The notes beneath the pieces were generated by a model. That model searched no databases and was not told where the DNA came from. It saw nothing but the letters and a program-made list of their open reading frames with translations. Shown here one piece after another: positions 50,485 to 58,740 of a DNA stretch of 64,000 bases. Every line of letters begins with the position of its first letter. The stretch's first letter is position 1. Source of the DNA: Rufibacter psychrotolerans (GTDB lineage: Bacteria; Bacteroidota; Bacteroidia; Cytophagales; Hymenobacteraceae); the NCBI RefSeq assembly GCF_016924645.1, contig NZ_JAFFJV010000015.1:1-64000 (forward strand), written 5' to 3'. A program made the position numbers and the translations under genes.

Positions 50485-50524
50485 ACAGGGTTTCCCAGTC
50501 CAGAGGCCTTACAGGGTTTGCGGC

Positions 50525-50560
50525 CTTTTTTGCCTTGTTTCCAGAAATCGGTCCCAAAAT
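50525..50560. repeat. 36-bp palindromic repeat, copy 30 (degenerate)
   Basis: CTTTTTTGCCTTGTTTCC then AGAAATCGGTCCCAAAAT; 85 bp upstream of the haemoglobin start. Confidence 0.55.
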
Positions 50561-50644
50561 GACCTAAATCATTTTATGGGCGGGCACCAATGCGTAACCT
50601 TGCAGTGTTACACCCAAGAGCAGCCCTGTTGCGCACCCACCCCT

Positions 50645-51040
50645 ATGACCAAAGCCCCTTTTCACGACCTTACTACCCAGGATGACATTAAAGCGCTGGT
50701 AGACACTTTTTATCAGCATGTCAACCAGGACGAATTGCTGGCCCCCATCTTCAACGACATTGCCCAGGTAGACTGGGAGCACCACTTGCCCAAGATGTAT
50801 GATTTCTGGGGTTCGGTGCTGTTTGGCTCCATGGCGTACAAGGGTCAGCCTTTTCCCAAGCACCTGGCCCTGCCCATAGAACGCGCCCACTTTACCCGCT
50901 GGATTGCCCTGTTCACCCAAACCGTGGACGAGCTGTTTGCGGGCCCCACCGCAGACGACGCCAAGGCGAAGGCCGCCAGTATTGCCAACATCTTCCAGAT
51001 GAAGATGGGCCTTTGGGCCACTCCGTTGGTGAAGCGGTAG
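50645..51040 (+). CDS. Group III truncated haemoglobin
   Basis: A 131-residue haem protein of the 2-over-2 globin family. HHLPKMYDFWGSVLFGSMAYKG is the group III hallmark, and the proximal His is probably in RAHFTRWIALF. The start is taken at MTKAPFHDLTT (50645); the upstream frame to 50468 has a Cys-rich, non-family sequence and includes a palindromic repeat. Such globins bind O2, CO or NO; roles in NO detoxification or redox are proposed for relatives, not shown here. It ends three bases before another 36-bp repeat. Confidence 0.93.
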   Translation: MTKAPFHDLTTQDDIKALVDTFYQHVNQDELLAPIFNDIAQVDWEHHLPKMYDFWGSVLFGSMAYKGQPFPKHLALPIERAHFTRWIALFTQTVDELFAGPTADDAKAKAASIANIFQMKMGLWATPLVKR

Positions 51041-51043
51041 TCT

Positions 51044-51079
51044 GTTTTTGCGCCGTTTTTGGGAAAGTAAGCCCGTTTG
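51044..51079. repeat. 36-bp palindromic repeat, copy 31
   Basis: GTTTTTGCGCCGTTTTT, GG, GAAAGTAAGCCCGTTTG, starting 3 bp after the haemoglobin stop. Confidence 0.65.
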
Positions 51080-51090
51080 GGCCCGGCCCT

Positions 51091-51134
51091 AAAAGCAGCA
51101 GCGGAGGCCTTGCAAGGCCTCCGCTGCTGCTTTT
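51091..51134. terminator. 44-bp perfect palindrome between convergent genes
   Basis: AAAAGCAGCAGCGGAGGCCT with its exact complement and no loop (centre TTG|CAA), followed by TTTTT on the plus strand. The genes end at 51040 and 51314. Confidence 0.9.
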
Positions 51135-51313
51135 TAAGTAAGTATATGGCAAGATGGCAGCCGTTGCGCTTTTACCGGTTAGGCGGCGTACCATTCGGGA
51201 AGAGAAAAGAAAAAGGAACGGGCAGTTTTGCATTCCAACAACACCCTTCTGTCTTCGCTGCCACGCTCCCTTATGCACTAAAAATACAATTTCTTCTAAA
51301 ACACCAGGCTATC

Positions 51314-51688
51314 TTACGGGCTCACGCTCATCTGCCCTGCCTTCTCAGCCTTCAGCAGGGCCAGCATCTGTTTCGCCGGCACGTACGCCTCGCGCTTGCG
51401 CTGGATCAAGGCGCGCTTCCGGGTGAATTTACGGTAGCCAACGGCACCAATCGCCAGCCCTAACGGAATCAAAACCACCGCAATCCACATAGAAACGGCC
51501 GTATTGAAAAACTGATGCAGCGAAATGCCTGCAATGATAAGCGAGAGCGAGGTTCTCAGATACGCTAAGAACGTTCGCTCATTGGCGAAGGAAGTACGTT
51601 CAATGGCCAGGGTATCCTTGATCTCGGCGTTGGCTTTCTCCTTCACCTTCAGATCCCGCTTCACTTCCTTCCTACACTCCGGCGACAT
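51314..51688 (-). CDS. DUF202 (YidH-type) membrane protein
   Basis: A 124-residue inner-membrane protein. The DUF202 hallmark LAIERTSFANERTFLAYLRTSLSLI is present near residues 27-50. Two helices (LSLIIAGISLHQFF and MWIAVVLIPLGLAIGAVGY) and a basic YRKFTRKRALIQRKR segment follow. ATG 51688 is preferred to a GTG 12 codons upstream. The function of the family is unknown. Confidence 0.88.
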   Translation of the reverse strand: MSPECRKEVKRDLKVKEKANAEIKDTLAIERTSFANERTFLAYLRTSLSLIIAGISLHQFFNTAVSMWIAVVLIPLGLAIGAVGYRKFTRKRALIQRKREAYVPAKQMLALLKAEKAGQMSVSP

Positions 51689-51879
51689 GTAAATTTCATA
51701 TTCCACACACTGGTTTATACGCACCCTACCCTAGGAAAGATGTACAAATAATTGTCTTTTCCAAAGAACCTACCTGTAACCTTCATGTTACCAGAAAGCC
51801 GGCAATTGGGGCTTGGCAGGTTGCTTTCTATCTTCCAGACAGCAACTCCCGTATATAGCCTTATACAAGAAGTATAACT

Positions 51880-52512
51880 ATGAAAGGAACCCTACTCTTC
51901 TTCCTGGCAGCAGTGCTCTTAGGCGGTTTGCCCCGGGCGGCCTCAGCGCAGGTGCACGCAGATTCGCTTATCACCCGGGCCAACATAAAGGACAACACTA
52001 TTTTCTGGCACCAGGGCAAACTGGTACAGCACAGAGGCGGCAAACTGTATGAAGTGCAGGAACCGGTGCAGTACGGCAGCGGCACCATTGTCTCGCCCAG
52101 CGGCCAGGTGCGTCTGCCCAATGGCCGGAACTACGTCTTAAAGCAAAAGAACGCCGTAAGCCCGCAGGGCCACGTGGTGCTGGTAGCCGATGACATTTTT
52201 ACCCACGAGGCCATTGTGCAGCATGAAACCCAGACGGTGGGCGACACCGAGACCCGCATTCTGGTGGTGGACGGCCAGGTAGTGTCTGCCGGCAATAACA
52301 AGCAGAAGGTTACCTACACCCTGCCCCAGGAGCGAGAAATTCAACTGCTGGAACAGATGGTGAAGCTGCTGGAGCAGCGCACGGCTTTGCTGGAAGCCAA
52401 CCTGAGCCCTGCCGAGCGCAGCAGCATCAAGGCTTACCATGAAGGCCTGAACAAGCAGCTGGCCGCCCTTGACCAGCAACTGCAGGCGCTGCCCACTACT
52501 GTAAAGAGATAA
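51880..52512 (+). CDS. Exported DUF6799-like protein
   Basis: A 210-residue protein with signal peptide 1-24 (RAASA-Q). The central part alternates short strands in a repeated scheme (GGKLYEVQEPV, SPSGQVRLPNGRNYVLKQ, SPQGHVVLV), which resembles the DUF6799 modules of related bacteria, a recalled match I could not check. The C-terminal about 60 residues form an amphipathic helix (IQLLEQMVKLLEQRTALLE). It lies 20 bp upstream of the YitT gene and may be co-transcribed. Function unknown. Confidence 0.65.
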   Translation: MKGTLLFFLAAVLLGGLPRAASAQVHADSLITRANIKDNTIFWHQGKLVQHRGGKLYEVQEPVQYGSGTIVSPSGQVRLPNGRNYVLKQKNAVSPQGHVVLVADDIFTHEAIVQHETQTVGDTETRILVVDGQVVSAGNNKQKVTYTLPQEREIQLLEQMVKLLEQRTALLEANLSPAERSSIKAYHEGLNKQLAALDQQLQALPTTVKR

Positions 52513-52532
52513 GCAACGCTAGCCCTACTTCC

Positions 52533-53420
52533 TTGAACTCCGCCTTTCCGCCCGTACGCAGCGCGTTAAAGATCAAGCGCCCCTGGGGCCGGCTGCGCGA
52601 TGTCCTGTTGATTGCCTGCGGCGTTGGCTCGGCCGGCCTGGGCCTGAAAGGCTTCCTTATTCCTAACCACTTTATTGACGGCGGGGTAACGGGGCTCTCC
52701 ATGCTGCTTTCCAAGAGCATAGGCTTGCCGCTGGCCCTGCTTATCCTGCTGATCAACGCGCCGTTCTTTCTGGCGGGCTACAAACTGGTGGCCCGCTCCT
52801 TTGCCCTGAAAAGCCTGCTGGCGGTGCTGGGCCTGGCTGTGCTCCTGTTTACCACTGAGTTCCCCACCATTACCGATGACAAACTGCTGACGGCGGTTTT
52901 CGGGGGCTTTTTTCTGGGGGCGGGCATTAGGCTTTCCATCAGGGGAGGTTGCGTGCTGGACGGCACCGAGATTCTGGCCCTGCTGGTGAGCAAACGCACC
53001 AGCCTCACCATTGGCGATGTGATCCTGGTCATCAACCTTGTACTGTTCATGGGCGCGGCGTTCCTGCTGGGGGCGGAGCCCGCCATGTACTCGGTGCTCA
53101 CTTATTTAACCGCCTCCAAAACCATTGACTTTATCATCCACGGCATTGAGGAGTACACGGGCGTGACCATTGTTTCGGTGCACAGCGTGACCATCAGGCA
53201 GGCCATCTTAACCCAATTGGGCCGGGCGGTCACCATTTACAAGGGTCAGCGCGGCTTCTCTGGCGACGAGGTGGACATTCTTTACTGCGTGGTGACGCGC
53301 CTGGAGGTACAGCGCCTTAAAACCCTCATTGCCGAGTTGGACCCCACGGCGTTCCTCATCATGCACAGCATCAATGACACCTCAGGGGGCATGATCAAGA
53401 AAAGGCCCCTCTCGCACTAG
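52533..53420 (+). CDS. YitT family membrane protein
   Basis: A 295-residue inner-membrane protein starting at TTG. It has five to six helices (YitT_membrane, about 20-200; GGVTGLSMLLSKSIGLPLAL and RGGCVLDGTEILALLVSKR are typical) followed by a C-terminal DUF2179 domain (about 215-285; GYKGQ-like TIYKGQRGFSGDEVDILYCVVTRLE). The function of the family is unproven. No Shine-Dalgarno is seen; the TTG start is supported only by position and by the lack of an ATG nearby. Confidence 0.88.
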   Translation: MNSAFPPVRSALKIKRPWGRLRDVLLIACGVGSAGLGLKGFLIPNHFIDGGVTGLSMLLSKSIGLPLALLILLINAPFFLAGYKLVARSFALKSLLAVLGLAVLLFTTEFPTITDDKLLTAVFGGFFLGAGIRLSIRGGCVLDGTEILALLVSKRTSLTIGDVILVINLVLFMGAAFLLGAEPAMYSVLTYLTASKTIDFIIHGIEEYTGVTIVSVHSVTIRQAILTQLGRAVTIYKGQRGFSGDEVDILYCVVTRLEVQRLKTLIAELDPTAFLIMHSINDTSGGMIKKRPLSH

Positions 53421-53852
53421 CCTTTTTCTTCTGCCAATTGCCCCTTTGCCAGAGGCCAGGCTTCATGCGGCACTCTCCCTGCCGTAGCTTGGGCGCTCAC
53501 TAAGAAAAACCACTCTTTCCCTGAGCCACAGCAGCTTACGGCCGCCTCTTGGACTTTAACACGCCGCTATCTCCTGTTGCCCTGGCAGCCTAAGCCTGCT
53601 GTAGCACTGGCCCTGGATACGACTTCTGCCTGGTCTGATTTTTGAGGCAGCTCCCTTTTGCAGAACAGGCTTGTTTTTGGGCAATTTTTTAGAAATCAGC
53701 AGAAAACTAAAAAAAATATTTTTAGATCTATTTTCAGCCGTTGCATTTAGCTGTCTTATTATCTATATTTGATATACTCATATAACCACATCTATTTAAC
53801 CAAACCTCACAATATGGCCTAAACCTCTACGTTACCTTATTTGTAGATTTAG
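53421..53852. other. Intergenic upstream of the sigma factor gene
   Basis: No gene is supported. Besides repeat copy 32 (53673-53707), the last 150 bases are strongly AT-rich, the likely promoter region of the sigma factor, but I find no exact TAnnTTTG box. Confidence 0.5.
53673..53707. repeat. 36-bp palindromic repeat, copy 32
   Basis: GTTTTTGGGCAATTTTTT then AGAAATCAGCAGAAAAC; 35 bp. Confidence 0.7.
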
Positions 53853-54452
53853 ATGAATACAGTACAGCTCAACGATTCGGCGTTGGTAACGTCGTATATC
53901 GCTGGTAACGAGAGCGCATTTGAGGAATTGGTAAGCCGCCACAAGAGCAAGGTGTATACCACCATTCTGCTTATTGTAAAAGACACCTACACAGCTGAGG
54001 ACCTGTTACAGGAAACCTTTGTGAAGGCGATCCATACCATGAAGAGCGGCCGTTACAACGAAGAAGGAAAATTTTCATCCTGGATCTGCCGTATCGCCCA
54101 TAACCTGGCTATTGATTACTTCCGACGGGAGAAACGGAGCCCTATGATTACATTGGAAGACGGCAGCAATGTGTTTAACACGCTGAACTTCTCTGAGGAA
54201 TCAGTGGAATCCATCCGGATCAAAGAGGAGACCCATGCCCGGCTGCGGGAACTGATTCAGCAGTTACCCGCCGCGCAGAAAGAGGTGCTGATCATGCGCC
54301 ACTACGCTGACATGAGTTTCCAGGAGATCGCAGAGGCTACCGGTGTAAGCATTAACACGGCTTTGGGCAGAATGAGATACGCATTAATCAATTTGCGGAA
54401 AAAAATGTCCATTGATAAAACAGCCTATGATCAAAACCTTTACTCATCATGA
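53853..54452 (+). CDS. ECF-type RNA polymerase sigma factor
   Basis: A 199-residue sigma-70 family protein. Region 2 covers about 20-95 (AFEELVSRHKSKVYTT, YTAEDLLQETFVKAI, WICRIAHNLAIDYFRR) and region 4 about 130-185 with the helix-turn-helix MSFQEIAEATGVSINTALGRMRYAL. There is no signal or anchor. Its last 26 bases overlap the next gene, which is the usual way a sigma factor is coupled to its regulator. The target genes are unknown. Confidence 0.93.
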   Translation: MNTVQLNDSALVTSYIAGNESAFEELVSRHKSKVYTTILLIVKDTYTAEDLLQETFVKAIHTMKSGRYNEEGKFSSWICRIAHNLAIDYFRREKRSPMITLEDGSNVFNTLNFSEESVESIRIKEETHARLRELIQQLPAAQKEVLIMRHYADMSFQEIAEATGVSINTALGRMRYALINLRKKMSIDKTAYDQNLYSS

Positions 54453-54657
54453 TCTAGTCCAGTACCTCTACAACGAACTGCCTAAAAAGCAACGCGAGGC
54501 CCTGGAAGCAGCCTTAATGGTAGACCAGGATTTAGCCGAAGCCTGCGCTGATCTGCTCCTCACCCAGCTTAGCTTGGAGGAAGCGCTCACCCAACCAAGC
54601 GAGCGGGTCACCAACGCTATCATTAGTTACTCTAAAACGGTTCCTCTGCACCCGTAG
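54427..54657 (+). CDS. Small partner of the ECF sigma factor, possible anti-sigma protein
   Basis: A 76-residue acidic, helical protein (MIKTFTHHDLVQYLYNELPK; ALMVDQDLAEACADLLLTQL). It has the early part of an anti-sigma-domain layout but no HxxxCxxC zinc motif and no membrane segment. The start ATG at 54427 lies within the sigma gene (26-bp overlap), which suggests translational coupling. Regulation of the sigma factor is inferred from the arrangement alone. Confidence 0.65.
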   Translation: MIKTFTHHDLVQYLYNELPKKQREALEAALMVDQDLAEACADLLLTQLSLEEALTQPSERVTNAIISYSKTVPLHP

Positions 54658-54668
54658 AGGAGCTAACC

Positions 54669-54719
54669 AAACAAAAAAGCCGCTGATTACTAGAGAAGTA
54701 ATCAGCGGCTTTTTTGTTT
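54669..54719. terminator. Bidirectional terminator
   Basis: Perfect 23-bp stem AAACAAAAAAGCCGCTGATT... with loop AGAGA, between the genes ending at 54657 and 54748. Confidence 0.93.
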
Positions 54720-54747
54720 TATTAGCCCAGTTAGATATCAGTAAGCT

Positions 54748-55719
54748 TTAGAAGACTGAAAACCCCATCTGTGTCTCACGGCTTATAACACATTCATTCC
54801 TCACGGGGATGCCGCTTTCTGTTAAGGCTTGCCGGAGCCGTAGCCATGTTTCGTCAGACAACGTAGCAGCCGGGTAAACCCAGTTCTTGTAATCTTTGGT
54901 AATGACGCGGAGCCAAATAGGGCTGCGGAAAGAAGGTCTCTCAAACACCACCTCCACAACATAATCTAGCCCAAAGGCACGTCTTCGCCAGAAAAGGGTA
55001 TGGTTCCTGACGGCGAAACGCTTGCCCTCAAGGCTGAAGAAGTGCATTGCATGGGAGCAGATCAGGAACCAGACAGCCCCGAACACCGGAGGAAAGATCC
55101 AGAGGGCGGTTGGGCGGGGTTCCAGCAGGAGCACCAGCAGGAAGAAAAAACAGGTAACTCCCCACAGCATCAGCCCCCAGAAACTAGCGAGTTGGTTGCC
55201 TTTGAACTCCGCGGCTCCACGTAAAGGCGAGGTCTTCGTGGAAATAGTTTCCACCACCGGGTGAACGCTCCCCTCGCCCGATACGACCTGCGCCAGAAAC
55301 TCCTTCAGTTCCCAAGTATTGGAGTACATGTCGTCGCGGATGAACCGCTCTGTCCCACCCCTGAACCGTAGAGCGACACCCTCTACCCTGGGACCTCCCC
55401 ACCACCCTAGCGGAACCTTGCCCACCAATTTGGCTTCCTCTATCTCCGACAGGCGGAAAACCTCATCCCCAAACCTGATGGTGGCCTGGCCAACGGCTAT
55501 GGTAGGGAAATCTCTCAGAAAATGATGAAGTACAAAAGCGGCTACACCCAGCACAGCCAGCGTCAGCATCAGCGGGAAGAAGACCTGCGGACCGAAACCT
55601 TGGCCTTGCCAAACGACAAAAGATTCATAAACCATAAAGCCGCCGAAGCCGCCAGTTAGGGCTATAGTGGAGGCCAGAGATAGGTAAAATTTAGTGGGAT
55701 GCCTTCTGGTTGTAATCAT
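54748..55719 (-). CDS. Membrane protein with a duplicated two-helix plus PH-like module
   Basis: A 323-residue protein of unknown family. Two membrane helix pairs are seen: about 14-34 with 45-66, and about 180-200 with 208-228. After each pair comes a beta-rich stretch of about 75-90 residues: GQATIRFGDEVFRLSEIEEA and GKRFAVRNHTLFWRRRAFGL occupy the same relative place. That suggests an internal duplication of a helix-pair plus PH-like domain. It resembles the STM3941-type hypothetical proteins loosely. The function is unknown. Confidence 0.65.
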   Translation of the reverse strand: MITTRRHPTKFYLSLASTIALTGGFGGFMVYESFVVWQGQGFGPQVFFPLMLTLAVLGVAAFVLHHFLRDFPTIAVGQATIRFGDEVFRLSEIEEAKLVGKVPLGWWGGPRVEGVALRFRGGTERFIRDDMYSNTWELKEFLAQVVSGEGSVHPVVETISTKTSPLRGAAEFKGNQLASFWGLMLWGVTCFFFLLVLLLEPRPTALWIFPPVFGAVWFLICSHAMHFFSLEGKRFAVRNHTLFWRRRAFGLDYVVEVVFERPSFRSPIWLRVITKDYKNWVYPAATLSDETWLRLRQALTESGIPVRNECVISRETQMGFSVF

Positions 55720-55948
55720 TAAAAAGCGATAAAGGATAAGTACTTGATATACTATTAGGTTTGATTCAAACTATGGAGATACCTTATCGCTGGGCTGCAA
55801 GCTTTTTCTTTCGGCAAGCCGGCGGTAGGTCCTTAAGCAATATAGTTCATACCGACCGAAAATTAACGGCCTGGCTCCCCATGTATTCAACAGGTTGCTT
55901 GGTAAGAGAAACCGCAGTCTACGTAAAGCTTACTTTCCTCCTTTTACA

Positions 55949-55956
55949 TAAGTTTG
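55949..55956 (+). promoter_or_regulatory. -7 box TAAGTTTG for nth
   Basis: Exact TAnnTTTG, 27 bp upstream of the nth ATG. It supports the ATG at 55984 over an earlier one at 55954, which lies inside the box. Confidence 0.6.
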
Positions 55957-55983
55957 TATCTGAAAAGACTACAGACTTACACC

Positions 55984-56661
55984 ATGCGCAAACCAGAGCG
56001 GTACCGCCACTTAATCTCCTACTTTACCCAACACTTTCCCGAGGCCGAAACCGAGCTGGACTACCGCAACCCGTATGAGCTGCTGGTGGCCGTGGTCCTG
56101 AGCGCCCAGTGCACCGACAAACGGGTGAACCTGGTCACGCCCGCCCTGTTTGAAGCTTTCCCTACGCCAGAGGTGCTGGCCACGGCTGGCGCCGAAGATA
56201 TATTCCCGTACATCAAGAGCATTTCATACCCCAACAACAAAGCCAAGCACCTGGCCGGTCTGGGCAAGATGCTGGTGGAAAGGTTCGGGGGCGAAGTGCC
56301 TTCTTCTATTGAGGAACTGCAGCTCCTGCCCGGCGTGGGCCGCAAGACCGCCAACGTCATCGCCTCGGTGATCTTCAACATGCCCGCCATGGCCGTAGAT
56401 ACGCACGTGTTCAGGGTTTCCAAGCGGTTAGGGCTGGTGAGCGCCAAGGCCAAGACCCCGCTGGAGGTGGAAAAAGAACTCCTGAAGCACATTCCGGTGG
56501 ACCTGGTGCCCAAGGCGCACCACTGGCTCATCTTGCACGGCCGCTACATCTGCCTGGCCCGCACCCCGCAGTGCGAGCGCTGCCCGCTCACGCATTTCTG
56601 CGCCTATTTTGAGAAAAACTGGCCAAACAAGCCCGATGACCCACAAAACAAGTTGGGGTAA
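55984..56661 (+). CDS. nth: Endonuclease III
   Basis: A 225-residue DNA glycosylase/AP lyase that removes oxidised pyrimidines in base-excision repair. The helix-hairpin-helix LPGVGRKTANVI, with the catalytic Lys, and the catalytic Asp in VDTHVFRVSKRLGL are intact. The 4Fe-4S cluster ligands C-x6-C-x2-C-x5-C appear as CLARTPQCERCPLTHFC near 195-211. The length is normal. Confidence 0.96.
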   Translation: MRKPERYRHLISYFTQHFPEAETELDYRNPYELLVAVVLSAQCTDKRVNLVTPALFEAFPTPEVLATAGAEDIFPYIKSISYPNNKAKHLAGLGKMLVERFGGEVPSSIEELQLLPGVGRKTANVIASVIFNMPAMAVDTHVFRVSKRLGLVSAKAKTPLEVEKELLKHIPVDLVPKAHHWLILHGRYICLARTPQCERCPLTHFCAYFEKNWPNKPDDPQNKLG

Positions 56662-56758
56662 TACTTAGCGAGGGCTTCTGTACAGAGGACCTTCCCTTAT
56701 CTTTTTCTGCCAATTTAGGACCCTAAAAAGGCTGGCCTTCTGGGGTGAACACTCTTGT

Positions 56759-58660
56759 ATGAAGAAAATTGTTTCCTTGCTGCTTTCCCTCTGCGCCTGG
56801 CTATCTGCCGCGGCGCAACCCGCTGTTCATTCTTTCTCTCCTGCGCATGGACCGGCCGGTACCACCGTCAGCGTTAACGGCACGGGCTTTGGCACCAATC
56901 CGGGCAGCAATACCGTGTACTTTGGCGCCATAAAGGCAACCGTCACCTCGGCCAGCCCAACTCAATTACGGGTGCTCGCGCCCGCCGGGGCCACGTACCA
57001 GCCCATTACGGTCACCGTGGCAAACCTTACCGCCTCCTCTCGGCAGCCGTTTTTGTTGACGTATCCGCTGGCCTCCCCCACGATCACACCCACTACTTTT
57101 GCTCCCTTGGGCAATTACGACGTGGGCAGTTGGCCAGAGCGGGTGAGCGTGGCAGACTTAGACGGCGACGGCAAGGCCGAGGTGATCACTACCAACAGTC
57201 TGGCCAACACCGTTTCTATCCTGAAAAACAGCAGCAGCAGGGAAAACATAGCTTTCACCGCCGCGCTGGAGCTTGCCGCCGGCGTAGACCCCAAAGAGAT
57301 TGCCACCGTCGATCTGGATGGCGACGGCAAATTAGACCTAGTGGTGACTAACTTTAACAGGGGGCTTGCCAGCACTATTTCGGTGTTCAGGAATACCAGC
57401 GCGGGCAATGCCATTTCCTTTGCGCCCCAGGCCGAATACGCCACCGGCAACGGAACCATTGGCCTTTCCATTGCCGATTTAAACTCAGACGGCAAACCCG
57501 ACATTGTGGTGGGCAGCGGCAACTCAGGCTTTTTTTCCGTCTTCCGAAACACCACGGCCCTGCCCGGCACCATCACACTGGCCACCAAACAGGATTTTAC
57601 GCTATTAACCCACCCCAACAATCTCACCACCGCCGACCTGGACCAGGACGGGAAAGAGGACCTGATTACCTCTAACTTCAGTAGCCACAACATTTCCCTG
57701 TTCAGAAATACCAGTAGCAAGGGCGGCCCTATCTCGTTTGCGGGCAGAATAGACCTTTCTACCGGCACGCACCCTATCCACGTCATTACCGGGGACTTAG
57801 ACGGCGACCAGAAGGCTGACATAGCGGTAACGAACTACACCACTAAAACCATCTCTCTATTCCAGAACCAGAGCGTTCCTGGTTTGCTCTCCTTTGCGCC
57901 AAAACAGGCCATAAACACAGATGCCACCAACATCTGCTTCGCCGACCTCAACGGAGACAGAAAGCTGGACATGGTTACCGGATCCAATACCACCGGCCTG
58001 ATTTCTGTCTTCCCTAACACCCATTCAGCCGCCGCCCCTTTTTCGTTTGCCGATAAAGTAGAGTTTCTGACCGGGCCTTATGAGACCAGCGTGGCCTCCA
58101 GTGATTTGAACGCCGACGGCAGCCCAGAACTGGTAGTAGCCAACACCATTAAGAACAGCATCACGGTTTTAGGGTCGCCGTGCCTTCTGCCCGCGAATTT
58201 CCCAACGGTAAGCCTCTCCACAGACACGCTGTACGTGTTTGATAACAAGCCCGAAACGGTACAGGTAACCAGCTCTGGGAGCGGGTTTGAGTGGAACGAC
58301 GGCAGCCAGGAGCCCAGCCGGAGCTTTACCACCGCCGGCAAATACTGGGTAAGTGCCGCCAATGCCTGCGGAGAGGCATCTGCCACGCTGGAGGTTATCT
58401 CCATCAGCCTCTCCGTTCCCAATATCTTCACGCCCAACCATGACGCCCTGAATGACGCTTTTTACATCAAAGACCTGGAGAAGGTGAAGGGCAGCAAGAA
58501 ACTCACCGTTTACAACCGCTACGGCCAGGAAGTGTACCACACCCCAGACTACCGAAACGACTGGAAAGCCGAAAAGCTAAGCAGTGGCGTGTACTACTAC
58601 AGTTTACACCTCTCCGCGCTGGGGAGAAGAATCAAGGGCTGGGTAGAGATTATCCGGTAA
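56759..58660 (+). CDS. Type IX-secreted FG-GAP repeat protein with IPT/TIG domain
   Basis: A 633-residue exported protein. Signal peptide 1-19 (SAAAQ). An IPT/TIG domain at about 22-102 (FSPAHGPAGTTVSVNGTGFG) is followed by six to seven FG-GAP/VCBS-like repeats with DLDGDGKAE, DLDGDGKLD, DLNSDGKPD and DLDQDGKED, which bind calcium and build a propeller. The end has a type B T9SS sorting domain (CHU_C): PNIFTPNHDALNDAFYIKDL, LTVYNRYGQEVYH and SGVYYYSL. So it should cross the outer membrane through the gliding/T9SS machinery, in line with gldB 1.3 kb away. Confidence 0.9.
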   Translation: MKKIVSLLLSLCAWLSAAAQPAVHSFSPAHGPAGTTVSVNGTGFGTNPGSNTVYFGAIKATVTSASPTQLRVLAPAGATYQPITVTVANLTASSRQPFLLTYPLASPTITPTTFAPLGNYDVGSWPERVSVADLDGDGKAEVITTNSLANTVSILKNSSSRENIAFTAALELAAGVDPKEIATVDLDGDGKLDLVVTNFNRGLASTISVFRNTSAGNAISFAPQAEYATGNGTIGLSIADLNSDGKPDIVVGSGNSGFFSVFRNTTALPGTITLATKQDFTLLTHPNNLTTADLDQDGKEDLITSNFSSHNISLFRNTSSKGGPISFAGRIDLSTGTHPIHVITGDLDGDQKADIAVTNYTTKTISLFQNQSVPGLLSFAPKQAINTDATNICFADLNGDRKLDMVTGSNTTGLISVFPNTHSAAAPFSFADKVEFLTGPYETSVASSDLNADGSPELVVANTIKNSITVLGSPCLLPANFPTVSLSTDTLYVFDNKPETVQVTSSGSGFEWNDGSQEPSRSFTTAGKYWVSAANACGEASATLEVISISLSVPNIFTPNHDALNDAFYIKDLEKVKGSKKLTVYNRYGQEVYHTPDYRNDWKAEKLSSGVYYYSLHLSALGRRIKGWVEIIR

Positions 58661-58740
58661 GAGGGGCCGTTCCACTTTTGGCCTAAACAAGGGGGTTGAT
58701 TCTGAGCTAGGGGTTTCCCAGTCTTCTGCTTCGTTCTGCC

